Positions 6,582-6,647 of a stretch of DNA of 6,647 nucleotides are shown in pieces. A model generated the notes under the pieces. The model searched no databases and was not told where the DNA came from. It saw only the letters and a list, made by a program, of their open reading frames with translations. The stretch is from an uncultured Lachnospiraceae bacterium. Lineage in GTDB: Bacteria; Bacillota; Clostridia; Lachnospirales; Lachnospiraceae. The translations under genes were made by a program, and so were the position numbers. Position 1 is the stretch's first letter. Each line of letters begins with the position of its first letter. The DNA lies in contig CALZPS010000086.1 in NCBI GenBank assembly GCA_945827765.1, positions 1 through 6,647 of the forward strand, in the 5' to 3' direction.

Positions 6582-6647
6582 TCAATTGTCCCCCCGCTTT
6601 TTCTGTTCCTGCACCTGCAGCAGCGCTCTCTTTGTCAATACTCCGGC
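6582..6647 (-). CDS. C-terminal end of a probable FAD-binding subunit, cut by the right window edge
   Basis: The last 21 codons of a minus-strand frame enter from the right edge as AGVLTKRALLQVQEQ followed by KKRGDN and a TGA at 6584-6582. The pattern LAxVLxxRAL is what I recall from the very end of CoxM/XdhB-type FAD-binding subunits (CO dehydrogenase flavoprotein C-terminal domain), where it follows the YRRxL helix. Position supports this: the gene would lie 50 bases ahead of the iron-sulfur subunit, and a FAD subunit is otherwise missing from the set. This subunit would carry electrons from the clusters to NAD or another acceptor. The evidence is short; a second minus-strand frame is also open across this stretch, but its translation looks unlike any subunit terminus. 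Confidence 0.5.
   Translation of the reverse strand, partial: AGVLTKRALLQVQEQKKRGDN

Noticed and set aside
1..6647. Search for insertion sequences, CRISPR repeats, tRNA genes and attachment sites
   Set aside because: No transposase-like frame, regularly spaced direct repeats, tRNA-like cloverleaf or long flanking repeat was visible by eye.

Overview
The window reads as a piece of chromosome from a Gram-positive anaerobe of the Clostridia, most likely a gut Lachnospiraceae-type organism. The evidence is moderate GC, strong AGGAGG/GGAGG-type ribosome binding sites, tightly packed overlapping genes, a Firmicutes-style AraC regulator, and a molybdenum hydroxylase encoded as separate subunits with the CESANCGLC iron-sulfur motif that I associate with clostridial enzymes. 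This placement is inference.

Layout. At the extreme left (1-23, minus strand) is what looks like the first few codons of a gene running out of the window. Facing away from it is an AraC-family regulator (185-1384, plus), with AT-rich promoter-like sequence between the two. Just behind the regulator is a 100-codon plus-strand fragment (1439-1741) that carries the signature of the tocopherol cyclase family but lacks most of that protein; I read it as a gene remnant.

The rest (6647 down to 1742) is one compact minus-strand gene series. In transcription order it holds the tail of a probable FAD-binding subunit, a two-[2Fe-2S] subunit, a molybdopterin-binding catalytic subunit, a MocA/PucB-like nucleotidyltransferase, a GNAT-type acetyltransferase and a ZIP-family metal transporter. 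Neighbours overlap by 1 to 11 bases or are separated by 15 to 50 bases, so a single operon is likely. Its promoter lies outside the window.

How the genes work together. The first three proteins form a xanthine dehydrogenase/aldehyde oxidase-type hydroxylase: the large subunit oxidises a heterocyclic or aldehyde substrate at molybdenum, and electrons pass through the two iron-sulfur clusters to FAD. The nucleotidyltransferase probably matures the pterin cofactor to the dinucleotide form. The acetyltransferase and the ZIP transporter are tied to the enzyme only by position. The substrate cannot be read with certainty; a purine is plausible. No mobile element, CRISPR array, tRNA or rRNA was seen. 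I did not find convincing evidence of a wholly new system; the most notable points are the cofactor-site variants of the large subunit, the GNAT-ZIP tail of the operon, and the tocopherol-cyclase remnant.
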